The translations under genes and the position numbers were made by a program. DNA of 6,640 bases from Christensenella sp. UBA4379. Its GTDB lineage: Bacteria; Bacillota; Clostridia; Christensenellales; Aristaeellaceae. The notes under the pieces are model-generated. The model had not been told where the DNA came from, made no database searches, and saw only the letters and a program-made list of their open reading frames with translations. Positions 4,854-6,640 of the stretch are shown piece after piece; within the stretch, counting starts at the first letter, position 1; every line of letters begins with the position of its first letter. The stretch spans positions 41,673 to 48,312 of the forward strand of contig DGRV01000084.1 of NCBI GenBank assembly GCA_002391225.1. Reading direction: 5' to 3'.

Positions 4854-5915
4854 ATGAGCGAGACTTACCGTCAGACAGCGGACCGGGTGCTGGCTATGCT
4901 GCAGCGGGCGGATGGAAACGATCCTTCCCGCGGACATCTGACCATGAACAACTGGGAGTGGCCGACCGGCGTCGCCCTCTACGGCATTTACAAGACCTAC
5001 CAGCAAAGCGGCGACAAGTCGGTGCTCGATTATCTCACCGGCTGGTATGACGACATGCTTTCCCGCGAGCAAAAGCCCCACCGGAATGTCAATACCGTGG
5101 CGCCGGTGCTGACGCTGGTCTGCCTTTATGATGAAACGAAAAACGAAAAATACCTGCCCGTCATCGAAAGCTGGATCGACTGGGTGATGAAGGAAATGCC
5201 CAGGACGGAATACGGCGGCCTGCAGCACTGCACGGTGTGGAACAAGCACTATCAGCAGCTTTGGTGCGACACGCTGTTCATGGTCGGCTTGTTCCTGGCC
5301 AAGGCGGGCGTCGTCCTGTCCCGGCCGGAGCTGATCGAGGAAGCGGAATACCAATTCCTGATCCACATCCGCTATCTCCAGAACAAGGTGAACGGCCTGT
5401 TCTACCACGGCTGGACCTTTGACCGGCGGCACAACTTCGCCGAAGCCTTCTGGGCCCGCGGCAACGCCTGGTTTACCGCCGCGGCCGTGGAGCTGTTTGA
5501 CATCACCAAGCGGGAAAACGCCGCCATGCGCATGATCCACGCCGCCTGGCAGGACCAGGTGCTGGCCCTGTGGAAATATCAGCGGGTCAACGGTCTTTAT
5601 ACCACGCTCATCAACGTGGAGGAGACCTACTGCGAAACCAGCGCCACCGCCGCCATCGCCTACGGCGTGCTCAAGGGCATCCGCCTCAATTGGCTGCCCC
5701 AGGAGCCCTACCAGCAGATGGGCATGCTCTCCGCCCGGGCGGTCCTCGACCAGGTGGACGAGACCGGCGCGGTGCAGGGCGTTTCCGGCGGCACCGGCAT
5801 GGGCCACAATCTGCAGCACTATAAAGACATCATCGTCACGCCGACCGCCTACGGCCAGGGTCTGACCTTCCTGATGCTCACCGAGCTCATGATCCGGGAC
5901 GAGCGTCTTGACTAA
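4854..5915 (+). CDS. Glycoside hydrolase family 105, unsaturated rhamnogalacturonyl hydrolase
   Basis: GH105 (YteR/RhiN) enzymes hydrate the 4,5-unsaturated galacturonyl residue left by rhamnogalacturonan lyases, releasing the unsaturated uronate and a rhamnose-ended product. The 353 residues match the single (alpha/alpha)6-barrel domain. NNWEWPTGVALYGIYK (32-47), RNVNTVAP (77-84), QLWCDTLFM (135-143), the YHGWTFD segment (184-190), FWARGNAWFTAA (199-210), ETSATAAIAYG (261-271) and YGQG (333-336) are visible. Asp139 in QLWCDT corresponds to the catalytic Asp143 of B. subtilis YteR. No signal peptide is seen, so it should act in the cytoplasm on imported oligosaccharides. The ATG at 4854 follows AGGTGGGGG at a 6-7 nt spacing; an upstream in-frame ATG at 4755 lies before the promoter and is excluded. 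It heads an operon with the permease gene (36-nt gap, no terminator). Confidence 0.92.
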   Translation: MSETYRQTADRVLAMLQRADGNDPSRGHLTMNNWEWPTGVALYGIYKTYQQSGDKSVLDYLTGWYDDMLSREQKPHRNVNTVAPVLTLVCLYDETKNEKYLPVIESWIDWVMKEMPRTEYGGLQHCTVWNKHYQQLWCDTLFMVGLFLAKAGVVLSRPELIEEAEYQFLIHIRYLQNKVNGLFYHGWTFDRRHNFAEAFWARGNAWFTAAAVELFDITKRENAAMRMIHAAWQDQVLALWKYQRVNGLYTTLINVEETYCETSATAAIAYGVLKGIRLNWLPQEPYQQMGMLSARAVLDQVDETGAVQGVSGGTGMGHNLQHYKDIIVTPTAYGQGLTFLMLTELMIRDERLD

Positions 5916-5951
5916 TCGGAACTGAACTTTAAAAAGAAAGGTGGATCGCTT

Positions 5952-6640
5952 ATGAGCACCAAGGCTGCGGAACGGCGGGCGCTGCACGGCACCGGCAAGG
6001 AATACTGGCGCCGGCTCCGGGCAGAAATCAAGCGGGACAAGTGGCTGTATCTGCTCCTGCTCCCGGGACTGATTTACTTTGTGATCTTTAAGTACCTGCC
6101 CATGTTCGGCATCGTCATCGCGTTTGAAAACTACGTGCCGTATTCGGGCGTCCTGGGCAGCCAGTGGGTGGGGCTCAAGTGGTTCCAGTACTTCTTTAAG
6201 TTCCCCGCCTGGAGCACGTATCTGATCAATACGCTGATCCTGTCCCTGATGAACCTGCTCTTCTACTTCCCGGCGCCCATCATCCTGGCGCTGCTGCTCA
6301 ACGAAATGCGGTCGCTGCGCTATAAAAAGCTATTGCAGACGCTGCTCTACGTGCCGCACTTCATCTCCATCGTCATCGTCGTGTCCATCACCTTCGTCAT
6401 GTTCGGCACCTCCGGTATCGTGTACAAGCTGACCCAGCAGATTCTCGGCCATCCGATCAACTACATGGGTTCGCCCGACACCTTCCGCTGGATGATCATT
6501 GGCCAGACGATCTGGAAGGAAACCGGCTGGGGCACCATCATCTTCCTGGCTGCCCTGACCAACGTGGACACTCAGCTGTACGAGGCCGCCATGGTGGACG
6601 GCGCGGGCCGTCTGCGCCGCCTGTGGCACATCACCCTGCC
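5952..6640 (+). CDS. Sugar ABC transporter permease, LplB/YteP type, 5' part
   Basis: The first 229 complete codons of a membrane permease of the carbohydrate uptake family with COG4209 (LplB) features; the window ends inside it. A basic cytoplasmic N-terminus (1-30) leads into membrane segments at about 31-49, 93-116, 132-151 and 182-203. The pieces LLLLPGLIYFVIFKYLPMFGIVIAFENY and WVGLKWFQYFF are typical of the family. The EAA loop (YEAAMVDGAGRLRRLWHITL, ending in Pro at the edge), which docks the ATPase, starts at residue 210. Usual length is about 300-320 residues, so roughly 80 are missing. AGGTGG lies 7-8 nt before the ATG. In B. subtilis a YteP permease is encoded beside the GH105 gene yteR, supporting import of rhamnogalacturonan oligosaccharides. 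A second permease and a lipoprotein binding subunit are expected downstream. These systems usually share an MsmX-type ATPase encoded elsewhere. Confidence 0.93.
   Translation, partial: MSTKAAERRALHGTGKEYWRRLRAEIKRDKWLYLLLLPGLIYFVIFKYLPMFGIVIAFENYVPYSGVLGSQWVGLKWFQYFFKFPAWSTYLINTLILSLMNLLFYFPAPIILALLLNEMRSLRYKKLLQTLLYVPHFISIVIVVSITFVMFGTSGIVYKLTQQILGHPINYMGSPDTFRWMIIGQTIWKETGWGTIIFLAALTNVDTQLYEAAMVDGAGRLRRLWHITL

Noticed and set aside
4740..5987. A 415-codon open frame antisense to the GH105 gene
   Set aside because: Its translation is rich in His, Val, Gly and Asp with no recognisable domain, it covers the whole promoter region, and it mirrors a well-supported GH105 gene. It is a product of high GC at third codon positions.
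1..6640. CRISPR arrays, tRNA or rRNA genes, insertion sequences or integration sites
   Set aside because: No regularly spaced repeats, tRNA-like cloverleaf sequences, transposase genes or terminal inverted repeats were seen on reading both strands.

Overview
The window looks like a chromosomal segment of a moderately GC-rich Bacillota (Clostridia-type, probably gut-associated) bacterium. Pointers are strong AGGAGG-type ribosome binding sites, LacI- and AraC-family regulators beside a GH105 hydrolase, an LplB/YteP-type permease, an RsbW-like ATP-binding protein, and two operators that fit the Gram-positive cre consensus. GC is about 60% by eye. The assignment rests on protein families and signals, not on a database match.

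Left part (1-2277): the 3' part of a YghZ-type aldo/keto reductase (+) enters from the left. It converges on a small RsbW-like ATP-binding gene (-), and a perfect 16-bp hairpin between them is oriented as the terminator of the RsbW-like gene. That gene has a recognisable promoter at 1246-1274 and a leader of about 135 nt. Divergent from it is a uroporphyrinogen-decarboxylase-superfamily gene (+, GTG start) that carries an H-x-C...C pattern like the zinc site of corrinoid-linked methyltransferases.

Right part (2281-6640): this is a compact locus for pectin (rhamnogalacturonan) oligosaccharides. On the minus strand a LacI-family regulator, L-rhamnose mutarotase (rhaM) and an AraC-family regulator form a tight transcription unit with gaps of 14 and 19 nt. 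On the plus strand a GH105 unsaturated rhamnogalacturonyl hydrolase is followed by the first, truncated, sugar ABC transporter permease gene. The two units diverge from a 236-bp control region. It has two near-consensus sigma-A promoters (TTGCAC-17-TATAAT leftward, TTGACA-17-TATAAT rightward). Each is followed by a TGTAAGCGCT-type operator that starts on the last base of its -10 hexamer. A pair of CGAAAAT direct repeats exactly 21 bp apart lies midway between the -35 boxes.

Likely logic (inference): the transporter imports unsaturated rhamnogalacturonan oligomers, GH105 splits off the unsaturated uronate and releases rhamnose, and RhaM equilibrates rhamnose anomers for catabolism encoded elsewhere. 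The LacI protein would repress both promoters, and the AraC protein may bind the central repeats. The gene families are all known. The regulatory architecture and the two-regulator/rhaM unit are the most notable parts; I see no clearly new system. No stretch longer than 300 bases lacks a gene.
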